Shown: piece after piece, positions 54,231-63,862 of the stretch
Layout of the letters: each line of letters opens with the position of its first letter
How positions within the stretch are numbered: position 1 is the stretch's first letter
Source of the DNA: Bacteroidota bacterium
GTDB lineage: Bacteria; Bacteroidota; Bacteroidia; Chitinophagales; Saprospiraceae
Reading direction: 5' to 3'
Length of the DNA stretch: 64,000 nt
Assembly (NCBI GenBank): GCA_029567325.1
Contig: JAKQLF010000277.1
Coordinates: forward strand, 62,001 to 126,000
Translations under genes and position numbers: made by a program
Notes under the pieces: generated by a model
The model's database searches: none
What the model was told of the DNA's origin: nothing
What the model saw: only the letters and a program-made list of their open reading frames with translations

Positions 54231-57200
54231 ATGAGACAACATTTATCTTTTGCATCTATCCTATTATTACTCTGCTATTTTTTACCCGCTTCCGCTCAGG
54301 TTTCGAATAAAACGCTGCAAGATTCCACTTTAGACTTAATCAGTTATCGAAACATTGGACCTTTCAGAGGAGGTCGTTCTTGCGCGGTGGCTGGTGTTCC
54401 TGGTAAGCCCAATCTTTTTTACTTTGGAGCGACTGGTGGTGGCGTCTGGCAAACTGAAAACGGAGGTCGTTCATGGCAAAACATCAGTGATGGTTATTTT
54501 GGTGGTTCGATTGGCGCCATTGCGGTGGCTCCTTCAGACGACAATGTGATTTACGTCGGGGGCGGTGAAAAAACCGTACGAGGTAATGTTTCTTTTGGAT
54601 ACGGCGTCTGGAAAACTGAAGACAAAGGCAAAACCTGGAAGTCTTGTGGTCTGGATAAAAGCCGTCATATTGGGAGAATCAAAGTGCATCCCCAAAATGC
54701 TGACATTGTATTTGCAGCGGTCATGGGAGATTTATTTAAGGCTTCCGCCGAAAGGGGTATTTATAAATCCATCGACGGTGGCAAGACTTGGAACAAAGTT
54801 TTATTTGTCAATGACCGAGCTGGTTTTGTTGACTTGGTCATTGATCCAAATAATCACCGTATTCTTTATGCAACCTCCTGGCGAGTAACCAGATCTCCCT
54901 ACGATCTTTCTTCAGGTGGAGAAGGTTCTGCCTTGTGGAAAAGTACAGATGGTGGCAATACTTGGCAAAATATTTCGAGCAATGAAGGCCTACCTTCTGG
55001 TGTTTGGGGCATCAGTGCTGTTGCAGTTTCTTACCAGTCTAGCGACAAGCTTTGGGCTTTGATAGAAAATGAAAACGGTGGTGTTTATCAATCACTCGAC
55101 GCTGGAAAAACTTGGAAAAAAGTCAATGAAGATCGGTCTTTGCGACAAAGGGCTTGGTATTATACCCGCATTTATGCCGATACCAAAGACAATGAAGTGG
55201 TTTATGTTTTGAATGTTTCTTACCATAAATCCGACGACGGTGGCAAAACTTTTAAATCAGCCTATGCTGAACACAGCGATCATCACGATTTGTGGATAGC
55301 TCCAGAAGACCCAAACCGCATGATCATTGCCGATGACGGGGGAGCTCAAGTGACCTATGATGGGGGTGAAACCTGGTCTACTTACCACAATCAACCCACT
55401 GGTCAGTTTTATAGACTCACTACCGACAACCACTTTCCTTACCGAATTTATGCCGCCCAACAAGACAATTCAACCATCCGAATTCAACACAGAAGTTTGC
55501 AATCTGGAATTTCAGAAACTGATTGGCAAGAAACAGCTGGTGGCGAATCAGCACACATTGCAGTCGATCCACTGAATGATGAAATTGTTTATGGTGGCAG
55601 TTACGATGGATTTCTCACTAGGGAAAACCACCAAACCAAAAGTGTCAGAGCAATCAATGTTTGGCCAGACAATCCCATGGGTTATGGCGCGGAAGGTATG
55701 AAATATCGTTTCCAATGGAATTTCCCCATCTTTTTCTCTAAGCACAATCCAAAGAAGTTATACGCTGGCTCTCAACATCTACATGTTACGGTCGATGAAG
55801 GCCAAAACTGGGAATTAGTAAGTCCAGATTTAACACGCAATGAAGCTGAAAAATTGGTTTCTTCTGGTGGTCCTATCACAAAAGATAACACCAGTGTGGA
55901 GTATTATGCAACCATTTTTGCTGCAGATGAATCGCCACTCAAAGAAGGTTTGATTTGGGTAGGTTCTGATGATGGTCGTTTGCACATCACTCAGGATGGC
56001 GGCAAGGTTTGGACAGAGGTCAATGACTCAAAGATAATGCCTAAGTACCTGATGATCAACAGTGTAGAACCATCTTCTTTTGACCCAGCTGTTTGTTATG
56101 TTGCTGGTACTTCTTATAAAGAGGGCGATTATAGTCCTTATCTTTTCAAAACAAAAGACTATGGCAAAACATGGAAAAAAATTGTTTCAGGAATTCCTGG
56201 GGAACACTTTACCAGAGTTGTCAGGGAGGATCCTTACAAAAAAGGAGTGCTTTATGCTGGCACAGAAACAGGCATGTATTTTTCAACTGATGATGGGGAA
56301 AGTTGGAAGTCTTTACAGCTCAATTTGCCTATTGTTCCTATCACTGATCTCAAAATAAAAGAGGGCGGTCTCATTGTTGCCACCCAAGGCCGAGGTATTT
56401 GGATTTTAGATGATTTAAAAGTTTTACATCAGATAGTAGATATGCCAAAAGAAAAGGCTGTTCGACTATTTACGCCTAAAGATGTTTACAGAATGCCTGG
56501 TTCTAGTTCGCCTAATGCAGCAAAAAATGGACAAGGTACCAACCATGCGGCTGGTTTGGTTTTACATTATATATTACCCACTTATGATGATAAAAAAGAT
56601 ACAATTTCCATTACGATTATGGGAAATGCGGGCGATACAATTATTTCCTATAGTAATAAAAGCAAGGAAAAATCTACTACCCTTAAGCCTAAAAAAGGAG
56701 CCAATACTTTTAATTGGAACATGCGCTATCCCGATGCCAAATCATTTGATGGTATGATCCTTTGGTGGTCCGACCTTTCTGGTCCGCTTGCCGTCCCTGG
56801 TGAGTACAAAGCTTCATTAAAGGTCAATAACAACACCTTATCCACTCCATTCAAAATTTTAAAAAGTCCAGCGAGTGAAGGTGATGAAGCCAGCATGGGC
56901 GCCCAATTCAAGTTTGTAAAAAGTATTGACGACAAAATCAATGAAGCACATCAAGCCATCATTGACATCAGAAGTTTACAAAAAAGTATCAAGCTATATG
57001 AAAAGGAACTCAAGGTCGATTCTCTCAAAATTTGGTCCGACTCTATAGGAAACATGGCTTCTATCATCGAGAAAGAACTTTACCAAACCCAAAATAAGTC
57101 CAATCAAGATCCATTGAATTATCCAATAAAACTGACAAATAAACTGGCTCACCTCAATGCGCTAAGTCAAATGGGCACTCAAGATTTTGGACCAACTACT

Positions 57201-57347
57201 TCCATGGTTGCTGTACGGGATCAACTTGTTGCGGCTATCGATAAGCAGTTGACTGATTGGCGTGCCATCCACTCTTCTTTGATTCCAATGTTGAATGATT
57301 TGATGCGGAAATCGAAGATTGATTATATTCAAATTGGAAAAAATTGA
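54231..57347 (+). CDS. Large secreted BNR/sortilin-like propeller protein (paralogue)
   Basis: This 1038-aa exported protein has a signal peptide (about 1-22, ending LPASAQ) and repeated BNR/Asp-box blades: GVWQTENGGRSWQNISDGY, GVWKTEDKGKTWKSCGL, GIYKSIDGGKTWNKVLFVN and ALWKSTDGGNTWQNIS. These continue to about residue 725, followed by a beta domain and helical tail like its paralogue at 45816-48980. Shared anchors include [10 protein letters not shown] near 42, RAWYYTRIYAD and ILDDLKVL. No T9SS sorting domain or catalytic residues are recognised. Its position beside an amidase and amidohydrolase hints at degradation of proteinaceous material, but this is inference. Confidence 0.88.
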   Translation: MRQHLSFASILLLLCYFLPASAQVSNKTLQDSTLDLISYRNIGPFRGGRSCAVAGVPGKPNLFYFGATGGGVWQTENGGRSWQNISDGYFGGSIGAIAVAPSDDNVIYVGGGEKTVRGNVSFGYGVWKTEDKGKTWKSCGLDKSRHIGRIKVHPQNADIVFAAVMGDLFKASAERGIYKSIDGGKTWNKVLFVNDRAGFVDLVIDPNNHRILYATSWRVTRSPYDLSSGGEGSALWKSTDGGNTWQNISSNEGLPSGVWGISAVAVSYQSSDKLWALIENENGGVYQSLDAGKTWKKVNEDRSLRQRAWYYTRIYADTKDNEVVYVLNVSYHKSDDGGKTFKSAYAEHSDHHDLWIAPEDPNRMIIADDGGAQVTYDGGETWSTYHNQPTGQFYRLTTDNHFPYRIYAAQQDNSTIRIQHRSLQSGISETDWQETAGGESAHIAVDPLNDEIVYGGSYDGFLTRENHQTKSVRAINVWPDNPMGYGAEGMKYRFQWNFPIFFSKHNPKKLYAGSQHLHVTVDEGQNWELVSPDLTRNEAEKLVSSGGPITKDNTSVEYYATIFAADESPLKEGLIWVGSDDGRLHITQDGGKVWTEVNDSKIMPKYLMINSVEPSSFDPAVCYVAGTSYKEGDYSPYLFKTKDYGKTWKKIVSGIPGEHFTRVVREDPYKKGVLYAGTETGMYFSTDDGESWKSLQLNLPIVPITDLKIKEGGLIVATQGRGIWILDDLKVLHQIVDMPKEKAVRLFTPKDVYRMPGSSSPNAAKNGQGTNHAAGLVLHYILPTYDDKKDTISITIMGNAGDTIISYSNKSKEKSTTLKPKKGANTFNWNMRYPDAKSFDGMILWWSDLSGPLAVPGEYKASLKVNNNTLSTPFKILKSPASEGDEASMGAQFKFVKSIDDKINEAHQAIIDIRSLQKSIKLYEKELKVDSLKIWSDSIGNMASIIEKELYQTQNKSNQDPLNYPIKLTNKLAHLNALSQMGTQDFGPTTSMVAVRDQLVAAIDKQLTDWRAIHSSLIPMLNDLMRKSKIDYIQIGKN

Positions 57348-57735
57348 TTTTGTGTTATGTGAAATGTGAAGTGTTTTTTGTAAATAGTTAATGGTGAATG
57401 GTGAATGGTGAATGGTGAATGGTGAATGGTGTGAAATGTAAAATGTTTTTTGTAAATAGTAAATAGTTAAGGGTTAATGATTAATGGTTACTGCAAGGGA
57501 TTGCTTTATTGTTTAAGGGTTAATTAATATTGCATTTTTGCCTAGTGCATTTTTGCCCTAGTGCATTTTTGCTTTATTGCATTTTTGCCTATTGCCTTTT
57601 TGCTTTATTGCATTTTTGCTTTATTGCATTTTTGCCCTATTGGTTAATAGTCGCCTTAGCTTCACAACTAGAATATGATTTGAAATGACGATCATTGCCA
57701 AATCTCCATTAAATTTGCCATTACAAATAATAATT
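57348..57735. repeat. Intergenic gap with 7-bp and ~16-bp tandem repeats
   Basis: A heptamer ATGGTGA is repeated almost perfectly from 57391 to 57430 (nearly six copies). A second array of TGCATTTTTGCCxTAT-like units starts at 57531, 57546, 57562, 57578, 57593, 57609 and 57624, a period alternating between 15 and 16 bp. The folB leader follows, with a TAAATTTG -7 candidate at 57710-57717 that lacks a well-spaced -33. No ORF is credible. Confidence 0.85.
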
Positions 57736-58086
57736 ATGAAAACAAAAGTAGCCATCAAAGGTGCTGCATTTTTTGCCTTCCACGGATTTTATGCTGAAGA
57801 ACGAAAGGCCGGAACCCATTTTCTCATTGATGCTGAAGTGGAGTTGAAATCATTTGACAGCAATGAGGACAACATAACTGATACGGTAAATTATGAACAC
57901 TTGTACAACATCTGCAAAAGTGAGATGGAAGTCACCCAAAAACTATTGGAAACGGTGGTTTTCAACATCATCAATCGATTCAAACACGATTTGCACAACG
58001 TGACAGCAGGCAAAGTACGTATGGAAAAGTTGGGGCCACAATTGGGTGGTAAGGTGGAGAAGGCCATCGTGGAGATGGAATTTTAA
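57736..58086 (+). CDS. folB: Dihydroneopterin aldolase
   Basis: This 116-aa enzyme cleaves 7,8-dihydroneopterin to 6-hydroxymethyl-dihydropterin and glycolaldehyde in folate synthesis. The N-terminal motif GAAFFAFHGFYAEERKAG includes the conserved His-Gly and catalytic Glu, followed by FLIDAEVEL. TDTVNYEHLYNI contains the substrate-binding Tyr, and LETVVFNIINRF is the usual late helix. The Lys in MEKLGPQLGG is the expected active-site Lys. The ATG at 57736 gives standard length (about 118 aa); an in-frame TTG extension to 57685 is not credible. It is monocistronic or leads into the next lipoprotein. Confidence 0.95.
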   Translation: MKTKVAIKGAAFFAFHGFYAEERKAGTHFLIDAEVELKSFDSNEDNITDTVNYEHLYNICKSEMEVTQKLLETVVFNIINRFKHDLHNVTAGKVRMEKLGPQLGGKVEKAIVEMEF

Positions 58087-58222
58087 AAGGATTCATACAC
58101 CACAAAGGTTTGTAAATTCATCTTATCCATGTATTTTAGTGTGAAATGAAGCAACTTTAGTTTCATTACAATAACTACTAATATATTTTATATTGATATT
58201 CAAACATATAGAAAATAAATTC

Positions 58223-59299
58223 ATGCGTCAATTAATCGTAGTCTTACTGCTTACCGCAATGTTTTCATGCAGTGAAGAAGTAAGAACCAATTTAACTCCC
58301 AAACCAAATGCCTTTGGCACGCTCAATGATGTAGTGATAATTGCGGATAAAAACCTTTCAGAAAGCATTGTAGGTGACTCTATTTCCTACTTTTTTGAAT
58401 CTGCTTATCCCATCATGCCGGCACCTGAGCCATATTTTGATATCCGTTTTTTTACACCAGAGGATTTAGAAGCTAAAAAAACAAGAAAAGAATTACGCAC
58501 TTTTGTCATCGTAGCAGATGTCAATAATGAATCCAGCCCAACCACTCAAATGTTGAGAAAAGACATAGGTGAAGAAAAATTTCTAAGGGCAAAATCCATT
58601 GACGAATACAACAGCAGCGTTGGTCTTGACAAATGGGCTAATGGCCAGTTGATTGTCTATATTTTTGGAAGAGGTGTCAATGGTGTTTGTAATAGTCTCA
58701 GAGAAAATTATCCCGCGATTGCCGCCAGAATCAACAAACACGACGATACGCAATTGTATGCTAATATTTATCCCTTGAAAAAGTTAAATTATGAAGCAAA
58801 CGATGAAGTCAAGCAACTATTTGGCATAGATCTAAGTATTCCACCAGAGTTTAAAAAGGCTAATACTGTTGACAATGACAACATCATTTGGCTAAAAAGG
58901 GATATCAAAACAGTAGAGCAAGACATTGTAATACGTAAATTCCCTTACCGTAGCCAAAGTCAAATGAGTAAAGATAGCATCATTGCCATGCGCAATGAAT
59001 ATGGCCGTAAATACATACAAAGTACACAAGAAGGTTCATACATGCGCACTCACCAAGAATTTTTGCCAGTTTATGAATACAGTGCTAAAGTTGATGGGGC
59101 ATATGCGATTGAATTACGCGGAACTTGGGAAATGGAAAACGACTTTATGGGTGGACCATTTGTCACTTTTGCTATCCTCAACACACCTAAAAACGAAATC
59201 ATTTTCGTGGATGCATTTGTTTATGGCCCAGGCAAAAACAAAAGGGATTTCATGCAACAATTGGTTTACATCCTCAAGAATGCAAAATTGGTGAATTAA
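58223..59299 (+). CDS. DUF4837 family lipoprotein
   Basis: This 358-aa lipoprotein has a lipobox ending at LLLTAMFSCSEE (Cys near 16 from the chosen start) and the DUF4837 pattern: NAFGTLNDVVIIADKNL, then SYFFESAYPIMPAPEPYFDIR, a mixed alpha/beta core, and a C-terminal half with LRGTWEMENDFMGGPFVTF and FVYGPGKNKRDFMQQL. The family is conserved in Bacteroidota but has no assigned role. The ATG at 58223 is chosen because the longer version from TTG 58193 adds residues before the signal peptide. No neighbours suggest a pathway. Confidence 0.85.
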   Translation: MRQLIVVLLLTAMFSCSEEVRTNLTPKPNAFGTLNDVVIIADKNLSESIVGDSISYFFESAYPIMPAPEPYFDIRFFTPEDLEAKKTRKELRTFVIVADVNNESSPTTQMLRKDIGEEKFLRAKSIDEYNSSVGLDKWANGQLIVYIFGRGVNGVCNSLRENYPAIAARINKHDDTQLYANIYPLKKLNYEANDEVKQLFGIDLSIPPEFKKANTVDNDNIIWLKRDIKTVEQDIVIRKFPYRSQSQMSKDSIIAMRNEYGRKYIQSTQEGSYMRTHQEFLPVYEYSAKVDGAYAIELRGTWEMENDFMGGPFVTFAILNTPKNEIIFVDAFVYGPGKNKRDFMQQLVYILKNAKLVN

Positions 59300-59337
59300 A
59301 AAGCTATTTTATTAAACATTATACTTAGCGCTACAAA

Positions 59338-59751
59338 ATGGCAACAGTCAATCCATACCTTTATTTTAATGGTAACTGCGAAGAAGCTTTTAATTTTTAT
59401 AGCGCAATGTTTCGTAAAGAAATCACCCATTTAGGCCGGTACAGAGATGTTCCAACATCTGATCGGCCAATTTTTGAAGAGGTTGATGATAAAATTATGC
59501 ATGTCACTTTACCCATAAGCTCAGAAACATTTTTAATGGGTTCAGACAATACACAAGCCTACAATCAATCAAAAGATCAGCACACCTTCTCATTGATTAT
59601 ACATACAGACAGCAAAGAAGAAGCTGATCACCTATTTAGTGGGCTTTCTGAAGGAGGTACCGTAAAAGTTGCTATGAATTTGACATTTTGGGGTTCTTAT
59701 TATGGAATCTGTGTGGACAAATTTGGCATTATGTGGAAAATCACGACATAG
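59338..59751 (+). CDS. PhnB-like VOC (glyoxalase-fold) protein
   Basis: This 137-aa protein has the PhnB/3-demethylubiquinone-9 methyltransferase-like VOC pattern: NPYLYFNGNCEEAFNFYSA at the start, FLMGSDNTQ in the middle, FSLIIHTDSKEEADHLFSGLSEGG next, and GICVDKFGIMWKI at the end. The fold is two beta-alpha-beta-beta-beta modules; some members bind metals, but no clear glyoxalase or resistance residues are evident. Cytoplasmic. Length is typical (130-150 aa). It stands alone, 38 bp after the DUF4837 gene, possibly co-transcribed. Confidence 0.88.
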   Translation: MATVNPYLYFNGNCEEAFNFYSAMFRKEITHLGRYRDVPTSDRPIFEEVDDKIMHVTLPISSETFLMGSDNTQAYNQSKDQHTFSLIIHTDSKEEADHLFSGLSEGGTVKVAMNLTFWGSYYGICVDKFGIMWKITT

Positions 59752-59995
59752 GCACATATTATTATTCAAAAAAATCATCACTTACAAATTTCTTAACTGT
59801 CATTTGTCAATTTCCTTTTGATAAGACAATAGTCTTCTTCGAACCCTAGAAACGAATTAGTATTTTGGCGTGCCTTTATTAAAAATAAGGTAAACCTGCA
59901 GAACCATCTTGTGGCAAATTTGTTATTTTCACAATAAATAAACAACATAATAATCCTAAACCAATATTTATTTAATTGCTATTTAATCTTGAAAA

Positions 59996-60907
59996 ATGAA
60001 TTTTAGATTTACTCGGCTATTTTTGGTTTTTACGTTTTATTTTACAAGTATATTTATTGATCCTCAGAATTTAATTGCTCAAGTATACAGCTGCGGATCT
60101 TGTGGATCGGCTACCATTACCAATATTTCCAAAAGTCCCGCAACCGGCTGTAATGTAACCGTAAACCTCACGATCAATACCAATGATTTGTCATGTGTCA
60201 ACAACAATTGGCTTTGGTCGACTAGTCCTTCGGGAAGCTCAGGGTCGTTTTATGTTGGTTTTACAACCGTTGTCCCCTATTCACAAAATGTCTCTGCTTC
60301 GTTTTATATACCTTTGGCGTGCAGTTCTTTGGGTTCATCTTTTTTTATTGTAGATTCCCCAGGAAGTAGCACTTGCGAAAACATACCGCTTCCTGTTGTC
60401 TATAACCATATTTCATCTGAAGGTAACATCATTTATTGGACGACCAGTTCAGAAGTGAACAATGCAAAGTATATCATCGAAATATCAAGTGATGGCATAG
60501 TTTGGTTCACTGATGGAATCGTTACACCACACTTGGATTTGACTCAAAACAATGACTATCAATATCAATTAAAAGCTTTCGCAAAATACGCTAGAATTGT
60601 ACAAGTTGATTTAGATGGAAGCAGAAACTACAGCAAAATTATCCCGATAGATTATTTTGAACATTCATCAAAACAAGCGGAAAAAAGTCTGCTTGCCTAC
60701 TCAAGCAATCTGACTATTCAATTGCCCTCAAAAATACATACTGAATTCAGATTGATTAATATTTACGGGCAACTCCTGGAAAAAGGTTCCGTGACAAGTT
60801 CAGAACTTAACTTTACCAAACACAATTTACCTACCGGGCAATACTTTTTATGGTTGCAAAGTCCACAGAACACCAATGAGGTCATTAAAATAATGGCAAT
60901 CAATTAG
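59996..60907 (+). CDS. Secreted protein with T9SS-type C-terminal sorting domain
   Basis: This 303-aa protein has a signal peptide (about 8-30, ending LIAQ) and a Cys-containing N-terminal domain of about 110 residues (YSCGSCGSATITNIS, CNVTVNLTINTNDLSC). A fibronectin-like region follows (VYNHISSEGNIIYWTTSSEVNNAKY). The last 80 residues have features of a T9SS type A domain: an IYGQLLEKGSV strand pair, NLPTGQYFLWLQS and a short final strand ending KIMAIN. It is therefore a likely cargo of the secretion system represented by the porZ-like gene. The function of the N-terminal domain is unknown. Confidence 0.75.
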   Translation: MNFRFTRLFLVFTFYFTSIFIDPQNLIAQVYSCGSCGSATITNISKSPATGCNVTVNLTINTNDLSCVNNNWLWSTSPSGSSGSFYVGFTTVVPYSQNVSASFYIPLACSSLGSSFFIVDSPGSSTCENIPLPVVYNHISSEGNIIYWTTSSEVNNAKYIIEISSDGIVWFTDGIVTPHLDLTQNNDYQYQLKAFAKYARIVQVDLDGSRNYSKIIPIDYFEHSSKQAEKSLLAYSSNLTIQLPSKIHTEFRLINIYGQLLEKGSVTSSELNFTKHNLPTGQYFLWLQSPQNTNEVIKIMAIN

Positions 60908-61279
60908 CGAACCAAGTTTAATACCCAAAATCCACTGAGAATTGGCTTTTAGCTAATAATCAAGCAACCCCTAAAATGGCAAAATAACCTTTGAGAAAAC
61001 ACCAAATCAGATAAATCTCGGCTTGGCTGATTTGGTTTGCAGGCAAATTATTGACAACTTACCCATAATTTTATGTAAGCATTACAGCTATCAAAAATTA
61101 TACTTTCAAAATGTATCAAAATTCTTAGTTTTAGGCTTTTAATCATCAGGCAGAATAAATTTAAAATAAGTAATTAAAATACAAAGTACATTGGTAAAAT
61201 GAGGTTGACTCAGGAGATCATGGATGGTGTATTATAATTTTAAAAAAGAATTGCTCAATACTCACAAATATTAACTAGC
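60908..61279. other. AT-rich gap with one hairpin
   Basis: These 372 bp follow the T9SS-cargo gene. A perfect 10-bp stem (61001-61010 with 61027-61036, ACCAAATCAG arm) with a 16-nt loop may help terminate transcription. No ORF or consensus promoter was seen in the remaining sequence up to the FkbM gene. Confidence 0.55.
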
Positions 61280-62062
61280 ATGCTGAAAGTATTATTGAAA
61301 ATATTATCCATCATCAAAAGTCAAAAATTATGGGAAAAAATCTATCAACTTTCCCTAAAACAAATGAATTATGGCACTGCTGGCGATTTCAATCAAAGTG
61401 GTGAATTATTTGTAGCGAATTATATCCACAATAACTTCAAAAAGGAACCCTCGGTGACCATTTTTGATGTGGGAGCAAATGTGGGCCATTACTCAGAGGC
61501 CATAGCCAAAGTGTTTGGGGCACAAGCGAAAATATATGCTTTTGAACCGTCACAAAAAACCTATGAAATACTCCTAGAGACGACCAAAAAATTGCCAGGC
61601 GTCATACTAAATCAAATTGGATTTAGTGACAAGGAATACAACCAAACTTTATATTCGAATATGGAAGGCTCAGGTTTGGCATCAGTTTATCAAAGAAAAC
61701 TTGACCACTTTGGAATTAAAATGGATGTGACCGAAGAAATTCAATTGACAACCATCGACCAATATTGTTTACAAAATGGCATAGATCGCATTCACTTTTT
61801 AAAGTTAGATATTGAAGGGCACGAAATAAGCGCTTTAAATGGTGCAAAAAATATGCTCGAAAAAGGAAATATTGATTTTATTCAATTTGAATTTGGTGGC
61901 TCAAACATAGATTCCCGTACTTACTTTCAAGACTTCTTTTATATTTTGAAAGATCGATACAAAATCTATAGAATTCTGACAAATGGAATTTATGAATTGC
62001 CAGCGTATAAAGAAATATATGAAATTTTTCAAAACGTCAATTATTTAGCAATTAAAAAATAA
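61280..62062 (+). CDS. FkbM family SAM-dependent methyltransferase
   Basis: This 260-aa protein has the FkbM class I methyltransferase signature. The SAM-binding motif TIFDVGANVGHYSEA is near 60, IYAFEPSQKTYEIL is the acidic-loop region, IGFSDKEYNQTLY is the next strand, and FLKLDIEGHEISAL and DFIQFEFGG complete the fold. FkbM enzymes O-methylate sugars or polyketides and are common in surface polysaccharide synthesis. The N-terminal 50 residues are helical and include no clear signal peptide. It is not in a polysaccharide cluster here, so its substrate is unknown. Confidence 0.92.
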   Translation: MLKVLLKILSIIKSQKLWEKIYQLSLKQMNYGTAGDFNQSGELFVANYIHNNFKKEPSVTIFDVGANVGHYSEAIAKVFGAQAKIYAFEPSQKTYEILLETTKKLPGVILNQIGFSDKEYNQTLYSNMEGSGLASVYQRKLDHFGIKMDVTEEIQLTTIDQYCLQNGIDRIHFLKLDIEGHEISALNGAKNMLEKGNIDFIQFEFGGSNIDSRTYFQDFFYILKDRYKIYRILTNGIYELPAYKEIYEIFQNVNYLAIKK

Positions 62063-62163
62063 ATTTTAAAAGCTTATGTCTGAGGCATTTTTAGCAATGT
62101 ATCAATAAATTTATATTAAGAACCATTTTATTAAAACTCAGCCAAATCAACTAATAAAATTCT

Positions 62164-62931
62164 ATGACATCCATTTCCAATAGTACCAAATATGGCTTTG
62201 AATTCTTATCCATTTTTATTGCTGTTATTTCTGCATTTGCATTAAACAATTGGAATGAAAATAGAAAAAATGCACTCTCTGAGAACAAAATACTCACAGA
62301 AATAGCAAATGGGCTGAAAAAGGATTTAGTGGATATTAAGGACAATATTCGCGGCCACCAAATGGGTATTGCTTCTTGCGACTATTTTAGGGATGCCATT
62401 ATGGGTAAAAATGTCAACTCTGACTCTTTCATGTATTATTATGTTACCATCACTCGTGATTTCATCAATATTCAAAACATTGCAGGCTATGAAACTTTAA
62501 AATCCAGAGGTTTGGAGTTGATCAAAAATGATTCTTTGAGACTTAAAATCATTACCATCTATGAATATGAATACAATACATTACGTAAATTGGAGGAAGA
62601 ATATTCAGAAATGCAATTTCATGAAAACTATTTTAAGGAATTAAATGAAGAATTGGCACCAAATTTTAAATTTAGCAGCGATGGTAGAATGAACGGAATT
62701 CGTATTCCTTTACAAATTCAACAAAAAAATAGAAATAAACTATTGGTATATTTCTGGAAAATTAAAACCAATAGGTCATTTATCCTTGAGTTCTACTCCC
62801 AAATTGAGGCAGAAATTAAAGAGGTCATTCAAGATATTGATAATGAAATAAAAGTCAAATCAAAAAGGTATACACCTTCACCTTCAGTTTTAGAGGATAG
62901 TACCAATATTAATAGCCAAACTGAGCAATAA
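62164..62931 (+). CDS. DUF6090-like membrane-anchored protein
   Basis: This 255-aa protein has one N-terminal transmembrane segment (about 13-30, FEFLSIFIAVISAFAL) immediately followed by NNWNENRK, the pattern of the DUF6090 family of Bacteroidota. The remaining residues are highly helical and charged, with coiled-coil potential (KIITIYEYEYNTLRKLEEEYSEM), and face one side of the membrane. A Ser/Thr/Gln tail ends the protein. Function of the family is unknown. It lies 101 bp after the FkbM gene on the same strand. Confidence 0.75.
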   Translation: MTSISNSTKYGFEFLSIFIAVISAFALNNWNENRKNALSENKILTEIANGLKKDLVDIKDNIRGHQMGIASCDYFRDAIMGKNVNSDSFMYYYVTITRDFINIQNIAGYETLKSRGLELIKNDSLRLKIITIYEYEYNTLRKLEEEYSEMQFHENYFKELNEELAPNFKFSSDGRMNGIRIPLQIQQKNRNKLLVYFWKIKTNRSFILEFYSQIEAEIKEVIQDIDNEIKVKSKRYTPSPSVLEDSTNINSQTEQ

Positions 62932-63172
62932 TTATGTTTAAAGCATCTACGTCTTTCAAAAACTAAATAAACTTACATTATTCAATATTCCCAAATTTAT
63001 TATTTTTATGGCACTATCAATCAATGAGCTTTAAAATCAAAAATTTATAAAATTTAGAGTTTGAGGTTAGTTTATTTTTTGATCAGAAATTACACATTTC
63101 TAACATAAAACAGGATATAATGGGGTTGCCGAAAACCATTTTAGAGTAGGCCAAATCAATAATCAACTTCAA

Positions 63173-63772
63173 ATGAAAAAAACTTTTTTATTTAAATTAG
63201 GGCTCGGCCTTTTTGTGCTTGCTCCAACATTTTATGCTTGTTCTGGTGGCGGTGCAGAACAGAAAATAGTAAGCCCCGTCATTGCTGAGCCAACAAAAGA
63301 AGAAGTCATCAAACAAGGAGAACATTTGGTAACCATCATGGGGTGTAATGATTGCCATTCTCCAAAACAAATGGGTGCAAAAGGTCCTGAAATTATTGCT
63401 GACCTGATGTTGTCCGGATATCCGAGCGATAGGCCGGTAATCAAGTTTGATAGTCCGCTCCTTAAAGAAGGTTTTTCTATGTTTTATCCAGATCTATCAG
63501 CAGCAGCTGGACCATGGGGAGTTTCATTTGCAGGAAACTTGACCTCAGATGAATCAGGAATTGGTAACTGGACGGAAGAACAATTCAAAAAAGCATTGAC
63601 CGAAGGAAAACTCAAAGGACTTGATACTGGTCGTACTTTGTTGCCTCCGATGCCATGGGAAAATTATAAGTCTTTGAAAAGCGATGACGTTCATGCTATT
63701 TATACTTATTTAAAAAGCATAAAGCCTGTTAAGAACATCGTGCCAAATCCAATTACTCCTGATAAAATGTAG
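63173..63772 (+). CDS. Mono-heme c-type cytochrome lipoprotein
   Basis: This 199-aa protein has a signal peptide ending in a lipobox (LAPTFYAC, Cys near 23) and a Gly/Ala linker. A cytochrome c domain follows, with one heme site CNDCH near 59-63 in TIMGCNDCHSPKQMG; candidate axial Met residues are in FSMFYPDLSA and LPPMPWENYKSLKSDD. Length and sequence resemble cytochrome subunits that partner periplasmic dehydrogenases. No dehydrogenase is adjacent; the PQQ enzyme is 18 kb away. A strong terminator follows. Confidence 0.9.
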   Translation: MKKTFLFKLGLGLFVLAPTFYACSGGGAEQKIVSPVIAEPTKEEVIKQGEHLVTIMGCNDCHSPKQMGAKGPEIIADLMLSGYPSDRPVIKFDSPLLKEGFSMFYPDLSAAAGPWGVSFAGNLTSDESGIGNWTEEQFKKALTEGKLKGLDTGRTLLPPMPWENYKSLKSDDVHAIYTYLKSIKPVKNIVPNPITPDKM

Positions 63773-63805
63773 TGGGAGAACTTTCATAAAATATATTTCA
63801 CTACA

Positions 63806-63841
63806 AAAATGAAGAGGCGTAAAATTGCGCCTCTTCATTTT
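63806..63841 (+). terminator. Intrinsic terminator after the cytochrome gene
   Basis: A perfect 14-bp stem (63806-63819 with 63828-63841, GAAGAGGCG core arm) has an 8-nt loop and ends in TTTT. It starts 34 bp after the stop codon. The core also resembles the REP-like GACGCAA palindromes. Confidence 0.85.
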
Positions 63842-63862
63842 CCCCTCCAAAGATTAGTTGAT

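Noticed and set aside
57685..57735. TTG-initiated N-terminal extension of folB
   Set aside because: The ATG at 57736 gives the standard FolB length and the added residues overlap a -7 promoter-like element.
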